The notes beneath the pieces were generated by a model, which was given only the letters and a program-made list of their open reading frames with translations, made no database searches and was not told the origin of the DNA. This document shows, one piece after another, positions 35,417 to 43,653 of a DNA stretch of 64,000 nucleotides; the first letter of the stretch is position 1; each line of letters begins with the position of its first letter. Source of the DNA: an uncultured Marinobacter sp. (GTDB taxonomy: Bacteria > Pseudomonadota > Gammaproteobacteria > Pseudomonadales > Oleiphilaceae). The position numbers and the translations under genes are program-made. The stretch covers positions 1 through 64,000 of the forward strand of contig NZ_CAMPJO010000014.1 in the NCBI RefSeq assembly GCF_946886895.1. The letters are read 5' to 3'.

Positions 35417-35674
35417 ATGTACTCACTGAAATACAAAAAATCCGCATTGAAAGCGCTGAAGAAAATTCCCAAGCCAATAGCAGAGCGGCTAATGTCGGAA
35501 CTCGAGACGATTGCTTTGGATCCAGACAACTATCATGGTGACTGGAAGCCAATGAAAGGAAAGCCCTATTGGCGACTGCGTCAGGGTGGGTACAGAGCGA
35601 TTTGCGGTTTTGACAAGGGTGAGTTGGTTTTACTGGTATTGAAGGTTGGTGCCAGAGGAGATGTCTACAAATGA
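35417..35674 (+). CDS. RelE/ParE-family toxin
   Basis: 85 aa. RelE-superfamily toxins are ribosome-dependent mRNA interferases or gyrase inhibitors. The fold markers are here: a lysine-rich start (SLKYKKSALKALKKIPKP), the GDWKPMKGKPYWRLRQGGYRAICGF core, where W-x-R-x-x-x-G-x-YR-x-x is the signature, and a final VLKVGARGDVYK. The conserved arginines and the late basic/tyrosine residues suggest an active RNase-type toxin. It precedes its antitoxin (order toxin then antitoxin, overlap four bases ATGA), as in HigBA-like systems. Base composition is lower in GC than the neighbouring prp genes, fitting recent arrival. Confidence 0.9.
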   Translation: MYSLKYKKSALKALKKIPKPIAERLMSELETIALDPDNYHGDWKPMKGKPYWRLRQGGYRAICGFDKGELVLLVLKVGARGDVYK

Positions 35675-36048
35675 GCGTGCAGATTATTGAAAAATCAGGA
35701 AAACCGGAATACGCGGTCATTCCTTATGCTGAGTATCGGGCCTTGGTGGAAATGGCTCGGGAAGCAGGTGATATTCAGGACGCCGATGCCGCGATGATGG
35801 AACTTTTAGTAGGAGAAGACGAAAGCATTCCTTCTGCTATCGCTAAGCGTCTGGTGTCTGGAGATGAACATCCGCTGAAGATCTGGAGAGAATATCGCGG
35901 CTACACACAGGAGTCTCTCGGCAAGGAAGCCGGTATCGGCAAATCTTATGTCTCACAAATTGAGGCCGGGGCTAAAATAGGCTCAACGAAAGTTCTCGGA
36001 GCACTTGCGAAAGCGTTACAGGTGGAAATAGACGATTTACTGAAATAG
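35671..36048 (+). CDS. Antitoxin with Phd-like N-terminus and XRE helix-turn-helix
   Basis: 125 aa. The first 40 residues (IEKSGKPEYAVIPYAEYRAL) resemble the DNA-binding/N-terminal part of Phd/YefM antitoxins, and the last 65 residues (WREYRGYTQESLGKEAGIGKSYVSQIEAGAK) are a clear Cro/CI-type HTH. Between them lies an acidic linker (QDADAAMMELLVGEDES) that could bind the toxin. It overlaps the toxin by four bases. The double architecture may bind the operator upstream of the toxin. Which part neutralises the toxin is not visible. Confidence 0.88.
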   Translation: MSVQIIEKSGKPEYAVIPYAEYRALVEMAREAGDIQDADAAMMELLVGEDESIPSAIAKRLVSGDEHPLKIWREYRGYTQESLGKEAGIGKSYVSQIEAGAKIGSTKVLGALAKALQVEIDDLLK

Positions 36049-36096
36049 CAGTATTTGGCCCAGCAGAGCTGAGAAACCAGATCATGCTTTTCCATA

Positions 36097-36169
36097 GACC
36101 GCCACCAAAGCCATTATGAGCCGCAGCGCGCGGATTCTGATGGAAGGTTGGGTGAGGGTGCCTGGCGAC
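36097..36169 (+). repeat. 73-bp direct repeat, copy B (displaced prpF end)
   Basis: Exact match to 35190-35262. In the prpF frame it continues AGC GCC TGA, giving VPGDSA-stop, then GGAATC and a short gap to prpD. This is probably the original end of prpF, separated from the gene by the insertion. The copies are 907 bases apart, so one crossover would remove the module and restore prpF. Confidence 0.95.
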
Positions 36170-36211
36170 AGCGCCTGACGGAATCTATAGTGGGGGCAAG
36201 GAGGCCCCATT

Positions 36212-37705
36212 ATGTCAGCCACATTTGATCTCAACGAACGCCCGGATTACGACGATGTCCTGCAGAAAATCGCGGACTACGTCCTCACCTATGAAATCAC
36301 CAATGACGAAGCCTGGAACACAGCCCGCTATTGCCTGATGGACACCCTTGGCTGCGGCTTGCTGGCCCTGCGCTTCCCGGAATGCACCAAGCACCTTGGC
36401 CCGATCGTTGAGGGCACGGTTGTTCCTCATGGCGCACGGGTGCCGGGAACGCCATACCGGCTCGATCCGGTTAAAGCCGCCTGGGATATCGGTTGCATCA
36501 TCCGTTGGCTGGATTACAACGACACCTGGCTGGCGGCCGAGTGGGGGCACCCCTCCGATAATCTCGGTGCGATACTGGCCGTTGCCGATCATCTCTCCCA
36601 GAAACGCGTCGCCGAGGGCAAACCAGCGCTCACCATGCGGGACGTTCTGGAAGCGATGATCATGGCCCATGAAATCCAGGGTGTGCTGGCGCTGGAGAAT
36701 TCGTTCAATCGGGTCGGGCTGGATCACGTGGTGTTGGTGAAAGTGGCGTCGACGGCGGTGACAGCCAGGCTGATGGGCGCCAGTCGCGAGCAACTGCTCT
36801 CAGCGCTGTCCCATGCCTGGGTAGACGGGCAATCCCTCAGAACCTACCGCCACGCACCCAATGCCGGCTCCCGAAAATCCTGGGCGGCGGGCGATGCCAC
36901 CTCCCGGGCGGTGAGGCTGGCAGACATCGCGATGCGTGGTGAGATGGGCATCCCCGGGGTGCTGACCGCACCGCAGTGGGGTTTCTATGACGTTCTGTTC
37001 AGCAAAACCAATAAGGACCAGAAGCTCAAACCCGAGGATAAACGGCAGTTCTCCATCTCGCAGGAGTTTGGCTCTTACGTGATGGAAAATATCCTGTTCA
37101 AGATTTCCTTCCCGGCTGAATTCCACGCCCAGACGGCGGCTGAAGCGGCGGTCACCTTGCATCCAGAAGTGAAAGACCGGCTGAACGATATAAAGAAAAT
37201 TGTGATCACTACCCACGAATCCGCAATACGCATCATTTCCAAAGTCGGCAAACTGGCCAACGCCGCAGACCGGGATCACTGTCTGCAATACATGACCGCC
37301 GTGCCACTGGCGTTCGGCAACCTCACGGCAGATCACTATGAGGATAGCTTTCACCAGGCCAACCCAGTGATCGACGAACTGCGGGAAAAAATGGAAGTGG
37401 TGGAGGATGAACGGTATACCCGGGAGTATCTCGAGCCTGACAAGCGCTCTATTGCCAATGCGGTGCAGATATTCTTTACGGATGGATCAAGCACCGATCA
37501 GGTGGCCGTGGAGTACCCCATTGGTCATCGAAGGCGCCGCAGCGAGGGCATGCCGCAATTGGAAGACAAGTTCCGGGCGAATCTGGCGACACGGTTTCCG
37601 GGATCGCGCTGCGACGGGATAATGAGCCTGTGTTCGGACCAGGCGATCCTTGAAAACACCCCGGTCCATGAGTTCTCAGCGCTCTTTGCTACCGGAACCG
37701 GATGA
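36212..37705 (+). CDS. prpD: 2-methylcitrate dehydratase
   Basis: 497 aa. PrpD dehydrates 2-methylcitrate without an iron-sulfur cluster, so this operon carries both the PrpD and the AcnD/PrpF routes. It belongs to the MmgE/PrpD family: the [19 protein letters not shown] start, the [32 protein letters not shown] stretch (split over 95-125) and [18 protein letters not shown] segment are family signatures. AAGGAGG precedes the ATG by seven bases. After the insertion its normal neighbour, prpF, is 940 bases away. Its stop codon directly abuts that of the convergent EPS ATPase, with no base between. Confidence 0.95.
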   Translation: MSATFDLNERPDYDDVLQKIADYVLTYEITNDEAWNTARYCLMDTLGCGLLALRFPECTKHLGPIVEGTVVPHGARVPGTPYRLDPVKAAWDIGCIIRWLDYNDTWLAAEWGHPSDNLGAILAVADHLSQKRVAEGKPALTMRDVLEAMIMAHEIQGVLALENSFNRVGLDHVVLVKVASTAVTARLMGASREQLLSALSHAWVDGQSLRTYRHAPNAGSRKSWAAGDATSRAVRLADIAMRGEMGIPGVLTAPQWGFYDVLFSKTNKDQKLKPEDKRQFSISQEFGSYVMENILFKISFPAEFHAQTAAEAAVTLHPEVKDRLNDIKKIVITTHESAIRIISKVGKLANAADRDHCLQYMTAVPLAFGNLTADHYEDSFHQANPVIDELREKMEVVEDERYTREYLEPDKRSIANAVQIFFTDGSSTDQVAVEYPIGHRRRRSEGMPQLEDKFRANLATRFPGSRCDGIMSLCSDQAILENTPVHEFSALFATGTG

Positions 37706-38746
37706 TCACTTCCGGCCCGGCGTCAGAGGCTTCACATTGCTCGGGGGTGGCATTGGCTCACTGGATTGCCTGCGATCTTCCGGAAAAACATGGGCAAGGC
37801 GGGCGTCAATGCGCTCAAGCGCCTCGGCGATCCTCGACAGCGAACTGGCGGCTCCTTGCCATTCAGGTATTCCCGTCGCGGCCGGCGTGGCAGGTGGGCG
37901 CTCGGCTTTTTTCCTGGGAGCGGGTTTTGTGGCCGTAACCGGAGCATCTTCGCCTAGAAGGTCCTTGCGTATACTCTGAAGGTCGTGGGGATCGATAAAG
38001 GGACGATCCTCTGAGTAGGCGCACATCATCATGCCGTCACACAGCTTGTTGATCAGCCGTGGAATGCCCTTGCTCAGTTTGTGAATTTCCCGAACGGTGT
38101 CTTCGTCGAAGAGTTTGTTTCCCCCATGCCCGGAGACCAGCAGGCGGTAGTCGATATACTCCGCAGTCTCGGCGTTGGTCAGGCCTTCCAGGTGGAAAAA
38201 CAGCTTAACGCGTTGAGATAACTGGGGGATGGCGGTAACGGCCTTTTTCAGTTCGGGCTGGCCCAGCAGGATAACCCGCATGGATGGCCCCCCCATGCTT
38301 TCCATGCCGGTTAACATCCGGATGTCTTCAAGGTTTTCCCGCGTCAGATTTTGCGCCTCATCAATGGCGAGCACCACGGGCGTCCCTTCCGCAGCCATTC
38401 TTTCCAGGTAGTCGGTAATCTGGAACAGCATGGCGACCTTGCTTTCGTCCTCAACCTTGAGCCCGGATTTGCGCAAAATCAATCCGAACAGATCTTTCGA
38501 TTCCAGGTTGGTGTAGGAGATATTGAGTAGCTTGAGATTGCCTTCCAGGTTACGAATGGTTTTCTTGAGCAGCGTGGTTTTCCCGGAGCCGATTTCCCCG
38601 CTGATGACCACGAATCCCTCGGAACTCCAGATTGCCGATGACATATACACATAGGCCCGGGAGTGCTGCTGACTCATATAAATAAAGTCGTCTTCCGGTG
38701 TAATGCGGAAGGGGTGTCTGTGGAGACCGAAGAATTCAAGGTACAT
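37706..38746 (-). CDS. XrtA-type EPS locus AAA ATPase (ExeA-like)
   Basis: 346 aa. This is an AAA ATPase of the ExeA group found in exosortase-A-type EPS loci. It starts MYLEFFGLHRHPFRITPE, with Walker A GEIGSGKTTLL at about 50-60 and Walker B VVLAIDEAQN near 130. The C-terminal 80 residues are basic and proline-rich, without a peptidoglycan-binding domain. It is in an operon with the deacetylase (20 bases between the genes). It may couple energy to export or assembly of the polysaccharide machinery. Its stop abuts that of prpD. Assignment to the XrtA-associated group is from family knowledge. Confidence 0.88.
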   Translation of the reverse strand: MYLEFFGLHRHPFRITPEDDFIYMSQQHSRAYVYMSSAIWSSEGFVVISGEIGSGKTTLLKKTIRNLEGNLKLLNISYTNLESKDLFGLILRKSGLKVEDESKVAMLFQITDYLERMAAEGTPVVLAIDEAQNLTRENLEDIRMLTGMESMGGPSMRVILLGQPELKKAVTAIPQLSQRVKLFFHLEGLTNAETAEYIDYRLLVSGHGGNKLFDEDTVREIHKLSKGIPRLINKLCDGMMMCAYSEDRPFIDPHDLQSIRKDLLGEDAPVTATKPAPRKKAERPPATPAATGIPEWQGAASSLSRIAEALERIDARLAHVFPEDRRQSSEPMPPPSNVKPLTPGRK

Positions 38747-38766
38747 AAGTCTTTCCTGTCTCTGTA

Positions 38767-39726
38767 TCAGGCCATGCGAATCATCTGGCTGCTACGCAAG
38801 AGCGTTTTGTCGGGCTCATAGGCGTTATAGCTGTCGCTGACGGTGCCAAAGCGGAAGTCCTGGAGAAGTTGCTCCAGGCGGCCGTAGCACTGGTCCAGGT
38901 TGGTGTAGTGACGGAAGCGGGAAAACCAGCTTGCGTTGTTATAGCGTGGCTGGTCCGGATCGATTTCCCATGGGTGCAGGTAAAACATCTGGGGTTTTTC
39001 CCCGAATCCGGAGGCGTTCCGGAAAAGGTAACGGAACAGGGGATAGGGGAATTGGCGGAAATAACCACCGCCGGCCGCCGGAATGGCCAGGCCCATGACC
39101 CGGGCCGTGGTGAGCGGAAACTCCCGGATGATATTGCCTTTGTCGGTTTCGATGGAATAGGGCGCCGTGGGTGAATCCGGGATGCCGTAACGGTCGTGCC
39201 GCACGGGGAAGATGCTCGAATCCCAGGTAAATCCGGCCTCACTGAGGATATCCAGTGCCCAAAGCGATTCCCGTGTGATGGAGTAGCTGGCTGCCCGGTA
39301 GCCCACAACGGCCTGGCCGATAATGTCTTCGAGGATTTTCCGGGATTTGGTGGTTTCTTCCCGAAAAACCTCAGGAGTCTGGTTGTAGATCAACTGATGA
39401 CTGTAACCATGGGAAGCAATCTCGTGGCCCTGCTCCGAGAGTTTGCGGATCAGCGCGGGAAACCGCTCGGCGACCCACCCGAGTACAAAAAACGTCGCCT
39501 TGACATCGTGCTTCTTAAACAGTTCAAGCAGTCTGTCTGTGTTCTGCTCCACACGGGAAGGCAGCGTGTCCCATTGATCGGGCCGAATGACGTTGGCGAG
39601 TGCTGCTACGTGGAAATAGTCTTCCACGTCAATGCTCATGGCGTGAAGCGGGGCGTTTGTCTCTGCCGAAAATCTGGCAGGCAGGGTGCTGACTCCTTCA
39701 GATCCGGACTGCTCTGGGCTGACCAT
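38767..39726 (-). CDS. XrtA-type polysaccharide deacetylase (NodB fold, DUF3473)
   Basis: 319 aa. A NodB-type deacetylase that would remove acetyl groups from the nascent polysaccharide. The metal and catalytic residues are visible: D33 and D36 in SIDVEDYFHV, and H106 and H110 in HEIASHGYSH, as well as the RAASYSIT segment. The C-terminal YLHPWEIDPDQPR is characteristic of the XrtA-associated subgroup with DUF3473. AAGGAG stands just before the start ATG. It has no signal peptide visible, which fits cytoplasmic or uncanonical location. Divergent from the rest of the EPS operon. Confidence 0.9.
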   Translation of the reverse strand: MVSPEQSGSEGVSTLPARFSAETNAPLHAMSIDVEDYFHVAALANVIRPDQWDTLPSRVEQNTDRLLELFKKHDVKATFFVLGWVAERFPALIRKLSEQGHEIASHGYSHQLIYNQTPEVFREETTKSRKILEDIIGQAVVGYRAASYSITRESLWALDILSEAGFTWDSSIFPVRHDRYGIPDSPTAPYSIETDKGNIIREFPLTTARVMGLAIPAAGGGYFRQFPYPLFRYLFRNASGFGEKPQMFYLHPWEIDPDQPRYNNASWFSRFRHYTNLDQCYGRLEQLLQDFRFGTVSDSYNAYEPDKTLLRSSQMIRMA

Positions 39727-39827
39727 GGGTACTCCTTCCCGGGAAATGCCTGTTGGATGATTTTCGCGCAGCCAATGAATAAATACAATTACCTGAAAAC
39801 ATAAAGTGACACTGAAACATAAAACAA

Positions 39828-39844
39828 TGTAAAACTATGTTACA
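39828..39844. promoter_or_regulatory. Inverted repeat in the EPS divergent promoter region
   Basis: TGTAA (39828-39832) and TTACA (39840-39844) frame 7 bases in an AT-rich stretch (39781-39850) between the divergent EPS operons. It is a reasonable regulator site or promoter region, but the regulator is unknown. Confidence 0.35.
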
Positions 39845-39989
39845 CAAAGATACAATTCGATTGAGATTGACAAGTGCTCAGCGCAGAATGGGCATAGATA
39901 AAAAGGATCCGGCGGGCAGGAACGGTGTGCCGGAAATATTTGAAGTTGGTCTGTCGCTGGTTGTCCAGCAGACGACAAGGAAGTTCGGC

Positions 39990-41396
39990 GTGTCGTATAT
40001 ACGTTTCCGAAAACACTACCTTCATATTCCGTATCTGGTGCTCGCGGTACTGGAATTCGGGTTGCTGTTTACTATTTTTTCCCTCCTGACGTTTCTGTTC
40101 GCCTTTATTGGCCTGGACCATGCGCCCGTCCAGACCGATGTGTTGTCCGCATTGCTGTTTGCCCTGGTCCTCAACTGCGGCACGCTGGCGATGGGTGGTT
40201 ACCTGGCCGTTGTTCACGAGTCCCTTTCATCGCTGTTCTTCCGGGTACTGGTGGCTTACTGCTTTGTGGGTGGGATCGGGCTCAGCGTTCTGTACGTGGT
40301 GATGCCTTCGGCCGACCCTGGCAGTACCAATCTGTTCTGGGCGGTCATGCTGGCATCGCTCGCGGTGATTCTGCTTAGACTGGTTTTCCTGAGAATTGTA
40401 GATTCCGAACAGTTGGTCCGGCGGGTGGTGATCCTGGGGGCCGGTGACTTTGCGGCGTCACTGCTCGATGAATACCAGCGAAACATGCGGGCCCTGGGCA
40501 TTCGTGTTATTGGCTGCATTTCGGACAATACCCGTTGTTCGGTAACGGACGATCATTTGCTGCCGACACCTTATGACCTCTATAAGTTCTGTCGCCAGAA
40601 CAAGGTGTCGGAAATTGTCGTGGCCCAGCAGGAACGGCGCCGGTCCGAGGGAAGCTGGTTGCCGGTGCCGGAATTGATGGAGTGCAAACTGCGCGGCATT
40701 GCCGTAACCAACGGTATTGATTTTTATGAGCGTGAGCTGAAAAAGGCCAAGCTCGACATGGTGCATCCCTCCTGGATTGTGTTTTCGGATGGATTCAAGG
40801 CGTCGAAAAGCCGTGATTTTGCGAAGCGCTCCCTGGATCTGCTGATCAGTCTTTCGCTGCTGGTTCTCATGCTGCCGTTTATTCTCCTGACCGCACTGGC
40901 GGTTTTCCTGGAAACGGGGCGCCCGGTGCTATACAGCCAGAAACGGGTAGGGATGCTGGGCAGGGAGTTCCGTATCTTCAAGTTCCGGAGCATGAGGCAG
41001 GATGCCGAGAAGGATGGCAAGGCACGCTGGGCATCGGCAAACGACAATCGAATAACCCGGGTGGGCGCCTTCATCCGCAATACCCGGCTGGACGAATTGC
41101 CACAGATCTACAACGTCATCAGGGGTGAGATGAGTATCGTCGGTCCGCGCCCTGAGCGCCCGGAGTTTGTCTCGGAACTGAAGGAAAAAATCCCTTTCTA
41201 TGACACCCGCCATTACGTGAAGCCTGGATTAATGGGCTGGGCACAACTTAAATATCCTTATGGCGCCTCGGTTGAGGATGCCAGGGGAAAGCTTGAATAC
41301 GATCTTTATTATTCCAAGAATCACAGCCTGGTCATGGATCTGCTGATCATGATTCAAACTGTGGAAGTCATACTTCTCGGAAAAGGTGTGCGCTAG
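39990..41396 (+). CDS. Priming undecaprenyl-phosphate sugar transferase (TIGR03013-like)
   Basis: 468 aa. It starts polysaccharide assembly by moving a sugar-1-phosphate onto undecaprenyl phosphate. Four or five N-terminal helices are followed by a Rossmann-like CoA-binding-type domain (VVILGAGDFAASLLDEYQ) and a C-terminal bacterial sugar-transferase domain with RVGMLGREFRIFKFRSMR, RNTRLDELPQIYNV and MSIVGPRPERPEF. GTG 39990 is chosen: AAGGAA lies seven bases upstream and the product then begins YIRFRKHYLH like its relatives. An ATG at 39837 in frame has no ribosome site. Confidence 0.88.
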   Translation: MSYIRFRKHYLHIPYLVLAVLEFGLLFTIFSLLTFLFAFIGLDHAPVQTDVLSALLFALVLNCGTLAMGGYLAVVHESLSSLFFRVLVAYCFVGGIGLSVLYVVMPSADPGSTNLFWAVMLASLAVILLRLVFLRIVDSEQLVRRVVILGAGDFAASLLDEYQRNMRALGIRVIGCISDNTRCSVTDDHLLPTPYDLYKFCRQNKVSEIVVAQQERRRSEGSWLPVPELMECKLRGIAVTNGIDFYERELKKAKLDMVHPSWIVFSDGFKASKSRDFAKRSLDLLISLSLLVLMLPFILLTALAVFLETGRPVLYSQKRVGMLGREFRIFKFRSMRQDAEKDGKARWASANDNRITRVGAFIRNTRLDELPQIYNVIRGEMSIVGPRPERPEFVSELKEKIPFYDTRHYVKPGLMGWAQLKYPYGASVEDARGKLEYDLYYSKNHSLVMDLLIMIQTVEVILLGKGVR

Positions 41397-41437
41397 TCCG
41401 CGTGTCAGCGCATGGTCACAAGAGGTGGAGGTTGCCA

Positions 41438-42073
41438 ATGGGAATGTTCAGAAAACTGGGTGGCGGTCTGGGTGTTGTTCTGCTGCTGCTCTCGGGGTGC
41501 TCCGGTCTGCCGTCGTCCAGTGAAATGCCGCAGGTTTCCGAGCTGAAGCCAGAGCCCTATGAAATCGGCATTGGCGACACCGTGTCCATTCATGTTTGGC
41601 GCAATCCGGAGCTGACGCAAACGATAGTGGTTCGGCCGGATGGCTACGTTTCCATGCCCCTGATCGGTGACGTGCTGGCCGAAGGCAAGGAGCCAGAGAG
41701 CCTTGCCTCAGAGGTTCGTAACGGCCTTGAGAAATTTATCCGGAACCCGGAAGTGACTGTTCTGGTGGTGGATCCCACCAGTAAGGAATATCGGAACCGG
41801 GTGCGCATAACCGGACAGGTCGCCGCGCCGCAATCGATCGCATTCCAGCCCGGAATGACGGTTCTGGACCTGGTGCTTTTGGCTGGCGGGACAACGGACT
41901 TCGCCGCGGACGACCGGGCGGTGCTGCGCCGTGAGATCGACGGCCAGTACCAGAGTTACTCCCTGGACCTCGAAGCGATTCTGACCGATGGAAACATGCA
42001 AGCCAACCACATGCTGCAGCCGGGTGATGTGATCAGTGTTCCCCGCAAGCAGATCTTCAGGGGCGAATTGTAA
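41438..42073 (+). CDS. Polysaccharide export outer-membrane lipoprotein
   Basis: 211 aa. Wza/EpsA-like export lipoprotein of the outer membrane in the XrtA-type locus. The signal peptide ends at the lipobox LLSGC, followed by SGLPSSSEMP. A polysaccharide-export (PES) domain starts EPYEIGIGDTVSIHVWRNPEL, then a SLBB-like part (VRITGQVAAPQSIAFQPGMTVLDLV). Without a long C-terminal helix it is shorter than Wza. The start is ATG 41438, with GGAGG six bases before it. It overlaps the next gene by one base (TAATG). Confidence 0.9.
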   Translation: MGMFRKLGGGLGVVLLLLSGCSGLPSSSEMPQVSELKPEPYEIGIGDTVSIHVWRNPELTQTIVVRPDGYVSMPLIGDVLAEGKEPESLASEVRNGLEKFIRNPEVTVLVVDPTSKEYRNRVRITGQVAAPQSIAFQPGMTVLDLVLLAGGTTDFAADDRAVLRREIDGQYQSYSLDLEAILTDGNMQANHMLQPGDVISVPRKQIFRGEL

Positions 42074-43653
42074 TGGACCTCCAGTTCATCCTCGAAACGT
42101 TGCGTGCGATAAAGCTAGAGCTTTACCGGTATCGCGTGGCAGCGGCTGTCGTCTTCATGGCGGTGACTGCGGGGGTGCTGACGTGGGGTTATGTAACACC
42201 GAAGAGTTATACGTCGAGGGCCGTGTTGTACGCAGACCAGTCCAATATCCTTGGTCCCCTCTTGAGGGGGCAGGCGGAAGTAACCGAGATAGACCGGGTC
42301 AATGAGGCAAGAGAGCTTGTTGAGAGCCGGTCCTTCCTGGAGAGCGTGGCGCTGAACTCGGGGCTGATAACGGCGAGTCAGCCCGAAAAGGCTAAAACGG
42401 TGGTCATCGGTCGGTTCAAAGAGCGGCTCAGGCTCCGGGTTTCCAATCGCAATTTTCTGGAACTGGCCTATACCAGCGATGACCCTAACCGGTCCTTCAG
42501 GGTGTTGAGTGCCGTGCTGGATCATTTCATTGAGCGCACAGTCCAGAAAAAGCAATCGGAGAGCCGGGCGGCCTTCGAGTTTATCGATTCACAGGTCAAA
42601 ACCTACCAGCGACAGCTGGAAGACGCCGAGCAGAAGCTGAAAGAGTTCAAGTCCGAGAATCAGGATGGTACGGAGAATAACGTTCGTGCCCGGATTGAAA
42701 CCCTGCGGGCTGATATCGAGAACCTGAAGCTTGAGATCCAGCAGTCCGAGTCGGAAGTTCGCCTGACCCGCGATCAGCTGTCTCGGGAAGATCCGGTGCG
42801 GCGAGTAACGATCGATCCGGGACGTTCGGCAGCCGAGCGACGGCTTGCCGCGTTGCGTCAGCAGATGGATGAGCTCCTGCTCAGCTACCACGAGCGCCAC
42901 CCGGATATTGTCACCCTGAAAGCCCAGATTGCCGACCTTCAGGACCAGATCGCCAACGAAGGCGACGAGGCCCGGGAAGGCACGGTGACCCAGGTGCTGG
43001 AAAACCCGGTCTACGAAAGCCTCAAACTTCAACTGGCGGAGCGCACCACCAGCCTCGCTGTACAGAGAAACCGGCTGGCCTCTCTGGAAAAGTTATTGGA
43101 AGAAGCGTTCCTGCGCTCCGAGCGAGTGGCGGAGAACCAGGCGAGGCTATCGGAGTTGACCCGGGATTACGACGTAACCCGAAACGTATACGAGGACATG
43201 CTTCAGCGTCGTGAGCGGGCCCGCTTATCGATGACACTGGATGTTCAGGGGGAAGGCGTCAGCTACAAGATTCAGGAGCCTGCATCCTACCCGACCCATT
43301 GGGACGGGCTGCAACTGTATCAGGTTGGCCTGGCGGGGCCGTTCCTCGGGAGCGGCATGGTGCTTGGCTTGCTGACGCTGCTGGTCATGTTTGACCAGCG
43401 GGTCCGCTCTCCCCGAACACTGAACCTGGCGCTTCCGGAAACCATTCCGCTACTGACTTCGGTACCGCATTACCGGAGCACCTGGAAGGAGCGTCTGCTC
43501 CGGAAAGACGTGCTCGGGCTCCTGTTCGTTTTAGGCCTGTTTATGATGGTCTACCTGGGGGTTCTGGTGTTCAGTGTTATGGGCATTACTCCGGAGCGGG
43601 TTATTGAAAAGCTCTTTGAACTGGTGGGTGCAGGGGCGAGTGATGGACGATAA
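42073..43653 (+). CDS. Chain-length determinant protein of the XrtA type (Wzz/GNVR)
   Basis: 526 aa. Wzz-family inner-membrane protein that sets polymer length. It has an N-terminal Wzz domain with a helix near 20-38, then long charged coiled-coil stretches (for example EQKLKEFKSENQDGTENN near 195 and the EIQQSESEVRLTRDQLS segment) in the periplasm, the GNVR-like DYDVTRNVYEDMLQRRERAR, and a C-terminal helix (GLLTLLVMFDQRV). A second C-terminal helix follows near 490-510. The next gene, coding for the BY-kinase-like partner, overlaps it by eleven bases. Confidence 0.9.
   Translation: MDLQFILETLRAIKLELYRYRVAAAVVFMAVTAGVLTWGYVTPKSYTSRAVLYADQSNILGPLLRGQAEVTEIDRVNEARELVESRSFLESVALNSGLITASQPEKAKTVVIGRFKERLRLRVSNRNFLELAYTSDDPNRSFRVLSAVLDHFIERTVQKKQSESRAAFEFIDSQVKTYQRQLEDAEQKLKEFKSENQDGTENNVRARIETLRADIENLKLEIQQSESEVRLTRDQLSREDPVRRVTIDPGRSAAERRLAALRQQMDELLLSYHERHPDIVTLKAQIADLQDQIANEGDEAREGTVTQVLENPVYESLKLQLAERTTSLAVQRNRLASLEKLLEEAFLRSERVAENQARLSELTRDYDVTRNVYEDMLQRRERARLSMTLDVQGEGVSYKIQEPASYPTHWDGLQLYQVGLAGPFLGSGMVLGLLTLLVMFDQRVRSPRTLNLALPETIPLLTSVPHYRSTWKERLLRKDVLGLLFVLGLFMMVYLGVLVFSVMGITPERVIEKLFELVGAGASDGR

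Noticed and set aside
35263..36096. Integron cassette or phage element explanation for the TA module
   Set aside because: No integrase, no clear attC-type core sites and no phage genes are present; only the direct repeat supports insertion.
39837..39989. N-terminal extension of the priming sugar transferase
   Set aside because: ATG 39837 has no ribosome site, while GTG 39990 has AAGGAA at the right distance and gives the family-typical start.
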